Below are positions 1 to 4,911 of a stretch of DNA of 8,428 nt, one piece after another. Position 1 is the first letter of the stretch. Each line of letters starts with the position of its first letter. Both the position numbers and the translations under genes were made by a program. Where the stretch lies: contig JAEXAZ010000306.1 of the NCBI GenBank assembly GCA_023394255.1, positions 1 through 8,428 of the forward strand. Reading direction: 5' to 3'. Source of the stretch: Bacillota bacterium. GTDB taxonomy: Bacteria > Bacillota > Clostridia > Oscillospirales > Ruminococcaceae. Under the pieces are notes generated by a model, which had not been told where the DNA came from, searched no databases, and saw only the letters and a program-made list of their open reading frames with translations.

Positions 1-1153
1 GGCCTGCATCGATCGACGCGCGGATGCCTCCCCCGTTCGTCATCGCGATGTCCGCACCGCTCTCTTTCAGCATTGCCGAAGCAACGAGGCGCGACAGGTT
101 GGTTTCGCCGGTCCTGACATTCTCGCGCTCCCCGTCCAATACCTCCGGAGCGGAAGCCACCACTGCATTCAGCCTCGGCTCCTGTGCTTTTTTCACGCGG
201 TCAATCATCGTCTGAACCTTTGCATCGGGCTTCAAGGCATCAGCTTTAAAATCGGATGCTTTGAATGCGTCTGCATTTACCGAAACCTTTTTATCGGCGT
301 CCACTTCAATCGTCACCATGCCGGCATATTCCATATATTCGCCGGCACTCGTGATGACCGTGTCATTCACCTTTTGATAGCTGTCAGGCGTTGAATGGCT
401 GTGTCCGTCAATTATCAGATCGATTCCGTCCACATTCTGTGCGAGGTAGGTGCTGGTATTTTTGCCGCTTGCCGCGTCAATTCCCAGATGCGCGAGACAG
501 ATGACTACATCCGCCTGTTTCTCCCGCAGCTTTTTAACAACCTGCTTAGCCGTCTTGACGGGATCGGCAAACTGAACCGCATCAACATTTTTGGGATTGG
601 TTTTGTATGCAGTCTCCGGTGTGGAAAGGCCGAACACGCCGATTTTTACCCCGTTAACCTTATAGAACTGGTACTCGGCGAAACCGTCCGCTATGGTTCC
701 GTCGCTTTTTTTCAGGACGTTTGCACCCAGAAGCTTCACCTGCGCCAAATACGCCAGCGTCGGGGTCCGGCGGTAACCATAGTTGAAGTCATGGTTGCCC
801 GCGACCATCGCATTATAACCGACAGCTTTCATCAGCGCTGAAATGCTCGAACCGCGGTTCAGGGTTGCAAACGGCTGTCCGTGAAACGTGTCGCCCGCAT
901 CAAAAACAAAAACTCCATCCGCGCCGCCGGAATTGGAATCGATCAGAGTTTTCAGACGCGCATACCCAAAGCTGCCGAGCGTCCCGTCATCTCCCACGGA
1001 TGCATCATAGCGGGAATGCACGTCATTCGTATGAAACAGCTTGATTACTGTTGGGCTGTCTCCTTCGGCAAATGCCGCCATGGAAAGCATGCCTACTGTC
1101 AGGACCGCGCTGACCGCAAGGGAAAGCAGTTTTTTGCACCATGCTGGTTTCAT
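1..1153 (-). CDS. Secreted 5'-nucleotidase / 2',3'-cyclic phosphodiesterase (UshA/YfkN family), 3' end cut off by window edge
   Basis: The first 384 residues are present; the C-terminus lies beyond the left edge. Residues 1-29 form a Sec signal peptide (KK, hydrophobic stretch, AFA cleavage site before EGD), so the enzyme acts outside the membrane. The calcineurin-like metallophosphatase domain spans about 35-285 and has all the usual metal-site motifs: TNDVH (D44, H46), DAGD (D86), GNHD (N120, H121), AHLG (H222) and GHSH (H251, H253). The C-terminal nucleotidase domain begins near 325, with the family's NL..LVASAM segment and NGGGIR at 373-378. Such enzymes hydrolyse extracellular nucleotides, nucleotide sugars or 2',3'-cyclic nucleotides to salvage nucleoside and phosphate. 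The exact substrate cannot be told from the sequence, and the missing end would show any cell-wall anchor. The ATG is fixed by AGGAGG 8 bases upstream (1162-1167). It is divergent from the small ORF at 1387. Confidence 0.96.
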   Translation of the reverse strand, partial: MKPAWCKKLLSLAVSAVLTVGMLSMAAFAEGDSPTVIKLFHTNDVHSRYDASVGDDGTLGSFGYARLKTLIDSNSGGADGVFVFDAGDTFHGQPFATLNRGSSISALMKAVGYNAMVAGNHDFNYGYRRTPTLAYLAQVKLLGANVLKKSDGTIADGFAEYQFYKVNGVKIGVFGLSTPETAYKTNPKNVDAVQFADPVKTAKQVVKKLREKQADVVICLAHLGIDAASGKNTSTYLAQNVDGIDLIIDGHSHSTPDSYQKVNDTVITSAGEYMEYAGMVTIEVDADKKVSVNADAFKASDFKADALKPDAKVQTMIDRVKKAQEPRLNAVVASAPEVLDGERENVRTGETNLSRLVASAMLKESGADIAMTNGGGIRASIDAG

Positions 1154-1208
1154 AGAAAATTCCTCCTCTTTTTTTAAAGCAGTTTCCAGAATTTGCTTAT
1201 TTAAATTT

Positions 1209-1217
1209 ATTTTATCA
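1209..1217 (-). promoter_or_regulatory. Possible extended -10 promoter of the nucleotidase gene
   Basis: On the minus strand TGATAAAAT reads as an extended -10 (TG, one base, TAAAAT). It lies about 55 bases before the nucleotidase ATG in an AT-rich stretch. No convincing -35 box is present 16-18 bases upstream, so this is only a candidate. Confidence 0.35.
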
Positions 1218-1327
1218 CAGCATGTTTCAGAATGAAATAGATTTCAAGACAAATTTTCGCCCCAAAAGAGGCCTGTTTGGAAATTATTCTCTGTTGCCTT
1301 TAAAATCTGGCTATTGGAAGAACTGAA

Positions 1328-1336
1328 TGTTATGAT
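1328..1336 (+). promoter_or_regulatory. Possible extended -10 promoter of the small Cys-rich ORF
   Basis: TGT followed by TATGAT matches the extended -10 form TGnTATAAT with one mismatch. Transcription would start near 1343, giving a leader of about 44 bases before the CTG at 1387. The -35 region (around 1308-1313) matches poorly, as is common for extended -10 promoters. Confidence 0.4.
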
Positions 1337-1370
1337 ATAGTTTGTTCCGATTGCTTCATTTTACGATTTG

Positions 1371-1378
1371 AAAGGGGA
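1371..1378 (+). promoter_or_regulatory. Ribosome-binding site supporting a CTG start
   Basis: AAAGGGGA lies 8 bases upstream of CTG at 1387. It overlaps the in-frame stop TGA at 1369-1371, so translation cannot begin much further upstream. The next possible start, GTG at 1396, would be 17 bases away, too far for this site. The spacing therefore favours CTG. Confidence 0.5.
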
Positions 1379-1386
1379 TCATCCTA

Positions 1387-1536
1387 CTGGAAAAAGTGCA
1401 GGCAGCGTGTCCATGCAGATGGAAAAACTGTAAAAGACACGGTCTATGTGAGGAATGCGTCGCGCATCATAAAAACAGCAAAAAGTACCCGCTTCCGTTT
1501 TGCCAAAAAACAACTCAGCAGAAAAAAAACGGCTGA
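1387..1536 (+). CDS. Small cysteine-rich protein (49 aa), probable CTG start
   Basis: This short frame has no ATG and is easily missed by gene callers. Read from CTG (as Met) the protein begins MEKVQAACPC and continues with C-x4-C (CRWKNC), then KRHGLCEECVAHHKN and a final PFC. Cysteines are at 8, 10, 15, 21, 24 and 39, and His at 18, 27 and 28. The pattern CKRHG.C..C..HH with Lys/Arg-rich flanks resembles small clostridial proteins of unknown function that I recall, and could bind a metal such as zinc; both points are from memory and inference. The body is strongly basic with a Lys/Gln-rich tail. An extended -10 and a purine-rich RBS lie upstream and a hairpin terminator begins 31 bases after the stop, which makes this look like a complete monocistronic unit. 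The GTG at 1396 is the alternative start, giving 46 aa. Confidence 0.62.
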   Translation: MEKVQAACPCRWKNCKRHGLCEECVAHHKNSKKYPLPFCQKTTQQKKNG

Positions 1537-1567
1537 CCGCCTAAAACCATCCGCCAAAATTTTTTTT

Positions 1568-1612
1568 AAAACGGTGCCATCAAGCGTTTTTGTACGCTTA
1601 TGGCACCGTTTT
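1568..1612 (+). terminator. Hairpin terminator after the small Cys-rich ORF
   Basis: A 13-bp perfect stem (AAAACGGTGCCAT at 1568-1580 with its complement at 1600-1612) continues past a single bulged C into a 6-bp inner stem (AAGCGT/ACGCTT) closed by a 6-base loop. The 3' arm ends in TTTT. It sits between the Cys-rich ORF and the patatin gene, so it should separate their transcripts. The T-run is short and lies inside the stem. Confidence 0.75.
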
Positions 1613-1693
1613 AAGTTGAATGGAGCACGCGGGCAATTTTTTTATAGTTCGCATAGAATATGACATCTTCACAAAACGAGCGGAGGGATTGTT

Positions 1694-2557
1694 ATGTCTT
1701 TTGGAATCGCGCTGGCGGGCGGAGGGGTCCGGGGCGCCGTCCATATCGGCGTGCTCCGTGCATTGCATGAGAACGGCCTTTTCCCGGCGTCGATCGCAGG
1801 CACAAGCGCAGGCAGCGTCGTGGCAGGGCTTTATGCGGCCGGCGTAACGCCGGACGAAATGATTCAGCTGATGAAATGGCTGTCCAAGGCCGGCTATCTT
1901 TTTATCGATCCGGATTATGCAGGAATCTTAAAGGCAGTATTGCAGTTCCTGACAAACCGTCCCATTACATTGTCGGGGCTGATCAAAGGGAACCGGCTGG
2001 AAAAAGCTTTTCAAAAATACACAAAAAGCCTGGCAATGCGGGATCTCAGGCTGAAGACCGTCATTCCGGCAGTGGATATTAACCGCAACAGGACAGTCGT
2101 ATTTACAAACCGGATTCCTTTGAACAGGCAGTCCGAGACGATCCGCTGGCAGTCGGACGTCCTCCTTTCGGAAGCGATGCGCGCCAGCATCGCCGTTCCA
2201 ACCGTTTTCCGCCCTAAACAAATAGGCAATCTGTATCTTGTTGACGGCGGGGTGACCGATGTTCTGCCGGTAAACCTGCTGCGCGCGGCGGGGGAAGCCA
2301 ATGTTCTGGCTGTAGATATTTCTGAGCAATACAAGCAGCTTAAAAATCAAAACATACTGGAAATAGCGTCCCGGTCGCTTTCCATCATGAGCAGCAGGCT
2401 GAAAGAATGTACGTCTGAGGGAGAAAAGCTGCTGCTCACCCCTTCCCTTCCGGACGATATTGGACTGCTCTCCTTCGGGAGAATGGAAGAATGCATGGAA
2501 ATCGGGTATGAGACGACCGTAAAAGTGCTGCCCGCAATCAAAGTCCTGTTCCGATAG
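1694..2557 (+). CDS. Patatin-like phospholipase family protein (RssA/NTE type)
   Basis: The 287-aa protein is a serine hydrolase of the patatin fold, predicted to release fatty acids from phospholipids or other acyl esters. The oxyanion-hole glycine motif GGGVRG is at 9-14, the nucleophile motif GTSAG at 36-40 (Ser38) and the second dyad residue in DGG at 184-186 (Asp184), followed by the family's typical DVLPVNLLR. All catalytic elements are intact and the length is normal for bacterial single-domain RssA/YlbK-type proteins. There is no signal peptide or clear TM segment, so it is probably cytoplasmic or peripheral to the membrane. The ATG is set by GGAGGG 6 bases upstream (1682-1687). It appears monocistronic: a terminator lies before it and a long palindromic hairpin about 180 bases after it. 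Its physiological substrate is unknown. Confidence 0.93.
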   Translation: MSFGIALAGGGVRGAVHIGVLRALHENGLFPASIAGTSAGSVVAGLYAAGVTPDEMIQLMKWLSKAGYLFIDPDYAGILKAVLQFLTNRPITLSGLIKGNRLEKAFQKYTKSLAMRDLRLKTVIPAVDINRNRTVVFTNRIPLNRQSETIRWQSDVLLSEAMRASIAVPTVFRPKQIGNLYLVDGGVTDVLPVNLLRAAGEANVLAVDISEQYKQLKNQNILEIASRSLSIMSSRLKECTSEGEKLLLTPSLPDDIGLLSFGRMEECMEIGYETTVKVLPAIKVLFR

Positions 2558-2738
2558 ATGCATCTTGCCTGTCAAATCAAAAGGACACTGTTTACAAAAA
2601 ATCCTAAATTTATTCATATTTGATCGCTTCTAAGCTGCTTTTTTCATAAAATTTTAACATGGATTTCCAGCCGCCCGTCGGATAATCGACTGTTTCTAAA
2701 AAAATTGATCAGTAATCTTTTTCCATTTTTATTTTTCC

Positions 2739-2783
2739 GTATTACCAACAACTCCGCATAATATGCGGAGTTGTTGGTAATAC
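2739..2783. repeat. 45-base near-perfect palindrome (22-bp arms, one central base)
   Basis: Arms 2739-2760 and 2762-2783 are exact reverse complements around a single A at 2761; the inner core reads GCATAATATGC. As RNA it would form a stem of about 21 bp with a 3-base loop. TTTTTT at 2789-2794 starts five bases after the stem on the plus strand, so it may act as the distant terminator of the patatin gene. The perfect symmetry is also compatible with a dispersed intergenic palindromic repeat or a protein-binding site. Sequence alone does not decide between these. Confidence 0.8.
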
Positions 2784-2902
2784 ACTGCTTTTTTAGGATT
2801 TTTTATTGGAGCCTATTTCTTTTTTTTATGGATAAGCCTGCTAAATTTTAAAAAATCTGTCATATCTGCCTAATTTTAAGCAATGCCTGTAAATATGAAC
2901 AG

Positions 2903-2911
2903 TGCTATGAT
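2903..2911 (+). promoter_or_regulatory. Probable extended -10 promoter of the CAP gene
   Basis: TGC followed by TATGAT is an extended -10 with one mismatch to TATAAT. The predicted start near 2918 leaves a leader of about 50 bases. The -35 region (about 2883-2888) is poor. The form is nearly the same as the candidate at 1328-1336. Confidence 0.45.
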
Positions 2912-2921
2912 ATTAGACAAG

Positions 2922-2935
2922 CCAGCAAAAGCTGG
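2922..2935 (+). other. Small stem-loop in the CAP mRNA leader
   Basis: CCAGC, AAAA loop, GCTGG forms a 5-bp stem just after the predicted transcription start and about 32 bases before the ATG. It could act as a 5' stabilising hairpin. It is not a terminator because no T-run follows. Confidence 0.4.
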
Positions 2936-2967
2936 TAAATTCCAATTAGAAAGAGAGAGAAGAAAAA

Positions 2968-3927
2968 ATGAAAAAGATGTTAATGGCAGTTTGCTCTTGT
3001 GCGCTAACGCTGTCACTCGCCGCCACGCCTGCTTTAGCAGCGGACAGCAACAATACCTGCCCCAAGCAAGGGCCAAACCTTTCCAATTCTCAATTTATTC
3101 GTACGCTATTCTCTTTTGGCGGCCAAAACGGAAATCAGTCGGAGAACCCCCCGATCAATCTTCTGATTTCCCAGTTACTCAATAGAAATAATGGGAATAA
3201 TTTTAACCTGAACGACTTCACGCCTCTTGATTGGAGCAAACTGTTTACAAAGAACTGCCCCACTGACACGAACAGTGACAATTCCGGCAAAAACTGCGGA
3301 CTGCCTGACTGCCCGTCCGACGACGAATCCTGCGACGCAACTTCGTGCAGCTCGGATGGAAGCACCTGCGACCTCACTTCCTGCGATGAAAGCAGCAGCT
3401 CCTCCGAAGAGTCTTCCAGCTCTGACAGCAGCTCCTCCGAAGCAAGTTCTTCCGAACCTTCTTCTTCCAGCTCCGATGCAAGCTCTTCCGACGCAAGTTC
3501 TTCCCAGGCTGACGATGAGGACGATGAGATTGAAGGCGCATACCGTGATCTCCAGAAAAGAGTGATCGCAATTGTGAATGAAGAAAGAGCCGCAAACGGC
3601 CTCTCTGCTCTGAAAGAAAACGCAGAACTGGACAAAATTGCGACTTTAAAGTCCGAAGATATGGCTAAACTCAATTATTTCAGCCACACTTCCCCCACCT
3701 ATGGTTCTCCTTTTGAAATGCTTTCTCAGTTTGGCATTACATACACCGCGGCCGGAGAAAACATTGCAATGGGACAACCCACCCCCGAAAACGTTATGGA
3801 TGCCTGGATGCATTCTGAGGGCCACAGAGCCAATATTCTGAATTCCAGCTACACTGAAATCGGCGTCGGCATCGCAAAAAATGCGAACGGCCAGTATATC
3901 TGGACCCAGACCTTCCTCAGACCGTAA
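2968..3927 (+). CDS. Secreted CAP/SCP-domain protein (YkwD-like) with Cys-rich and Ser-rich linker
   Basis: The 319-aa product has a clear Sec signal peptide (residues 1-25, ALA cleavage site before ADSN). The mature N-terminal part (26-95) is Asn-rich and unrecognised. A Cys-rich segment follows with seven cysteines at 97-139, then a Ser-rich, acidic linker (about 140-188). The C-terminal CAP domain (about 192-319) carries the family hallmarks: FSHTSP (H240), GENIA (E264), SEGHRANILN (E284, H286) and the IGVG..........WTQTF end. These match the conserved His/Glu residues of the CAP cavity. Bacterial YkwD-type CAP proteins are extracellular; their biochemical role is mostly unsettled. No LPXTG or lipobox is seen, so it is probably released or wall-associated through the linker. 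The ATG is preceded by a weak purine tract (GAGAGAGA, 2953-2960). A strong terminator follows the stop. Confidence 0.94.
   Translation: MKKMLMAVCSCALTLSLAATPALAADSNNTCPKQGPNLSNSQFIRTLFSFGGQNGNQSENPPINLLISQLLNRNNGNNFNLNDFTPLDWSKLFTKNCPTDTNSDNSGKNCGLPDCPSDDESCDATSCSSDGSTCDLTSCDESSSSSEESSSSDSSSSEASSSEPSSSSSDASSSDASSSQADDEDDEIEGAYRDLQKRVIAIVNEERAANGLSALKENAELDKIATLKSEDMAKLNYFSHTSPTYGSPFEMLSQFGITYTAAGENIAMGQPTPENVMDAWMHSEGHRANILNSSYTEIGVGIAKNANGQYIWTQTFLRP
3355..3507 (+). repeat. Low-complexity Ser-rich coding repeat (SSSD/SSSE units)
   Basis: Within the CAP gene, residues 130-180 are mostly Ser with regularly placed Asp, Glu and Ala (units such as SSSSEAS and SSSDASSS). The DNA is an imperfect repeat of AGCTCCTCCGAAG-like and GCAAGTTCTTCC-like blocks. 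It uses mixed Ser codons (AGC, TCC, TCT, AGT), which suggests an old, diverged repeat rather than a recent expansion. It probably encodes a flexible spacer. Confidence 0.75.
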
Positions 3928-3949
3928 TTTGCTTCATTTTTGAATCACG

Positions 3950-3989
3950 GCGGTACCATCGGCTGCAATGCCAATGGTACCGCTTTTTT
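3950..3989 (+). terminator. Rho-independent terminator of the CAP gene
   Basis: A 10-bp stem (GCGGTACCAT at 3950-3959, complement at 3974-3983) is extended by an inner GGC/GCC pairing around loop TGCAAT, and is followed at once by TTTTTT. It lies 23 bases after the CAP stop and just before the end of the convergent TraX gene. The U-run is on the plus strand only, so it terminates the CAP transcript and not the TraX transcript. Confidence 0.93.
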
Positions 3990-3995
3990 ATGCCG

Positions 3996-4670
3996 TTATG
4001 TGAACCCAAACCACAGTTTGAGCACCGAATAAATCGCCAGGTGCAACGGATACAGCAGATAAAATCCGTATTGCAACAGTTTTCCTTGATATCCCTGCCT
4101 GGAATTATAAGCTGCAAGGAAGGGAATTGCCGCGACGGCGCTGAGATAGTAGAACAGATACGCCCGCGATTGGATCGGGTTATAAATCAGCATCAGAGCG
4201 AATACCAGAAACCAGCCGGTCTGAACAGGTTCCTGGATATAGAAAAGCAATACGATCAGCAGTACGCCTTTCCACCCGTAATCAAGATAAGGAAACGCAA
4301 AATAGATCGGAATGAGAAAAATCGCGGACAAAATCCGGTGGTTTCGCAAACGGATATTTTCAAGCAGGATAATCGCCGCTATGCTTGCCGCCAAAGTAAA
4401 TAAAACATTCGCCCTGTTGGAATGAAGCGCATAAGTATAGGGGACCTGGGAAATCACGGCGAGCAGCAAAATACGCAAAAAGTAACGCCGGCGGTCTTTT
4501 GTATAAACACACCCCCGTGCAATCAGAAACGCAAAGATCGGAAATGCCACGCGCCCTACACACCGCATCACAAAAAATCCCGTTTCGCTGAAAAAGGATG
4601 GAAAAGCGACTGCAAAATGATCAATGAACATGCTGACCATTGCGATTATTTTTAAGACCAAGGCATTCAT
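3996..4670 (-). CDS. TraX-family integral membrane protein
   Basis: The 224-aa protein is almost entirely hydrophobic, with roughly seven to nine predicted membrane segments. Family landmarks in order are IDH (D17, H18), GRVAFPIFAFLIARG (39-53), ISQVPY (73-78), NVLFTL (89-94 region), LDYGWKGV (129-136) and LLYPLHLAIY (205-214). F-plasmid TraX acetylates the N-terminus of pilin, but chromosomal Firmicute homologues occur widely without conjugation genes and their substrate is unknown; a membrane acyltransferase-like role is an inference. No pilin or transfer genes occur nearby. The start is the ATG at 4670, preceded by AGGGGAG with 8 bases spacing. The frame is open up to 4817, but those upstream codons overlap or precede the promoter at 4725-4753 and add hydrophilic residues not typical of the family. 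Confidence 0.9.
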   Translation of the reverse strand: MNALVLKIIAMVSMFIDHFAVAFPSFFSETGFFVMRCVGRVAFPIFAFLIARGCVYTKDRRRYFLRILLLAVISQVPYTYALHSNRANVLFTLAASIAAIILLENIRLRNHRILSAIFLIPIYFAFPYLDYGWKGVLLIVLLFYIQEPVQTGWFLVFALMLIYNPIQSRAYLFYYLSAVAAIPFLAAYNSRQGYQGKLLQYGFYLLYPLHLAIYSVLKLWFGFT

Positions 4671-4724
4671 TGCGGGTTCTCCCCTTTTTTTCAGAACAAA
4701 CATCGTCCGGATGTACCGGCGGGA

Positions 4725-4753
4725 TTTATAATAGCTGTGCCCTTTTTGCCCAA
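4725..4753 (-). promoter_or_regulatory. Probable sigma-A promoter of the TraX-family gene
   Basis: On the minus strand TTGGGC (4748-4753) is followed after exactly 17 bases by TATAAA (4725-4730). Transcription would start near 4718, about 48 bases before the ATG at 4670. The -10 matches 5 of 6 and the -35 matches 3 of 6. A 7-bp hairpin (TGCCCTT/AAGGGCA, 4738-4758) overlaps the -35 and spacer. Confidence 0.55.
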
Positions 4754-4835
4754 GGGCATTCATAGGACATTTTCTTTCGGCTGTTTGTTGCTCGCAGCCC
4801 GGCTCTCCCGCAAGCAATTGATTGCAAAATAAGGT

Positions 4836-4865
4836 GCATGTAATACGTTTGAAAAGGCAATACTA
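4836..4865 (+). promoter_or_regulatory. Candidate sigma-G (forespore) promoter of the germinant-receptor operon
   Basis: GCATG (4836-4840) fits the sigma-G -35 consensus GHATR. AATACTA (4859-4865), after an 18-base spacer, fits six of seven positions of the -10 consensus CATWMTA. It lies 47 bases before the gerA-type ATG. Receptor operons in Bacillus are transcribed in the forespore by sigma-G, so position and function agree. The consensus is recalled, not computed. Confidence 0.6.
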
Positions 4866-4895
4866 TTTTCAATCTGGTTGCTATAAATTGCCTTT
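4853..4895 (+). repeat. 9-bp inverted repeat flanking the receptor operon start site
   Basis: AAAGGCAAT (4853-4861) and its exact complement ATTGCCTTT (4887-4895) are separated by 25 bases. The left arm overlaps the first three bases of the candidate sigma-G -10, and the right arm ends 5 bases before the GAGG ribosome-binding site. It could be a regulator site or, if transcription began further upstream, a leader hairpin. It may also be chance. Confidence 0.45.
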
Positions 4896-4911
4896 GAAAC
4901 GAGGAAATGTT

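Larger units (their letters stand above)
2558..2967. other. 410-base AT-rich intergenic region between patatin and CAP genes
   Basis: I see no convincing coding sequence here on either strand. It holds the palindrome at 2739-2783, several T-runs (for example 2789-2794), two imperfect copies of a GCCT...AATTTTAA motif (2836-2851 and 2868-2879), and the promoter and leader of the CAP gene. No known riboswitch core was recognised. Confidence 0.7.

Noticed and set aside
395..1177. Plus-strand open frames of 148 aa and 98 aa opposite the nucleotidase gene
   Set aside because: They are antisense to a gene with complete metal-site motifs and show no domain or RBS of their own.
1448..1663. A 71-aa plus frame running through the small Cys-rich ORF and its terminator
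   Set aside because: It is out of frame with the Cys pattern, has no RBS and reads through the hairpin terminator.
1928..2617. A 229-aa minus-strand frame opposite the patatin gene
   Set aside because: The patatin frame has all catalytic motifs; the antisense product resembles no family and has no RBS.
2880..2967. Riboswitch in the CAP leader (cyclic di-GMP type considered)
   Set aside because: The leader is only about 50 bases from the predicted start, and no conserved cyclic di-GMP, purine or preQ1 core is present; only one small hairpin is visible.
3135..3674. A 179-aa minus-strand frame opposite the CAP gene
   Set aside because: Its Glu/Leu/Ser repeats are the mirror of the Ser-rich codons of the real gene, which keeps the antisense frame free of stops.
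4671..4817. Longer TraX-family start giving a 273-aa protein
   Set aside because: The added residues are hydrophilic, lack an RBS and lie over or upstream of the probable promoter at 4725-4753.
4822..4911. Longer start for the A-subunit gene (30 extra codons)
   Set aside because: No ribosome-binding site, and the codons overlap the sigma-G promoter; ATG 4912 has GAGG at good spacing.
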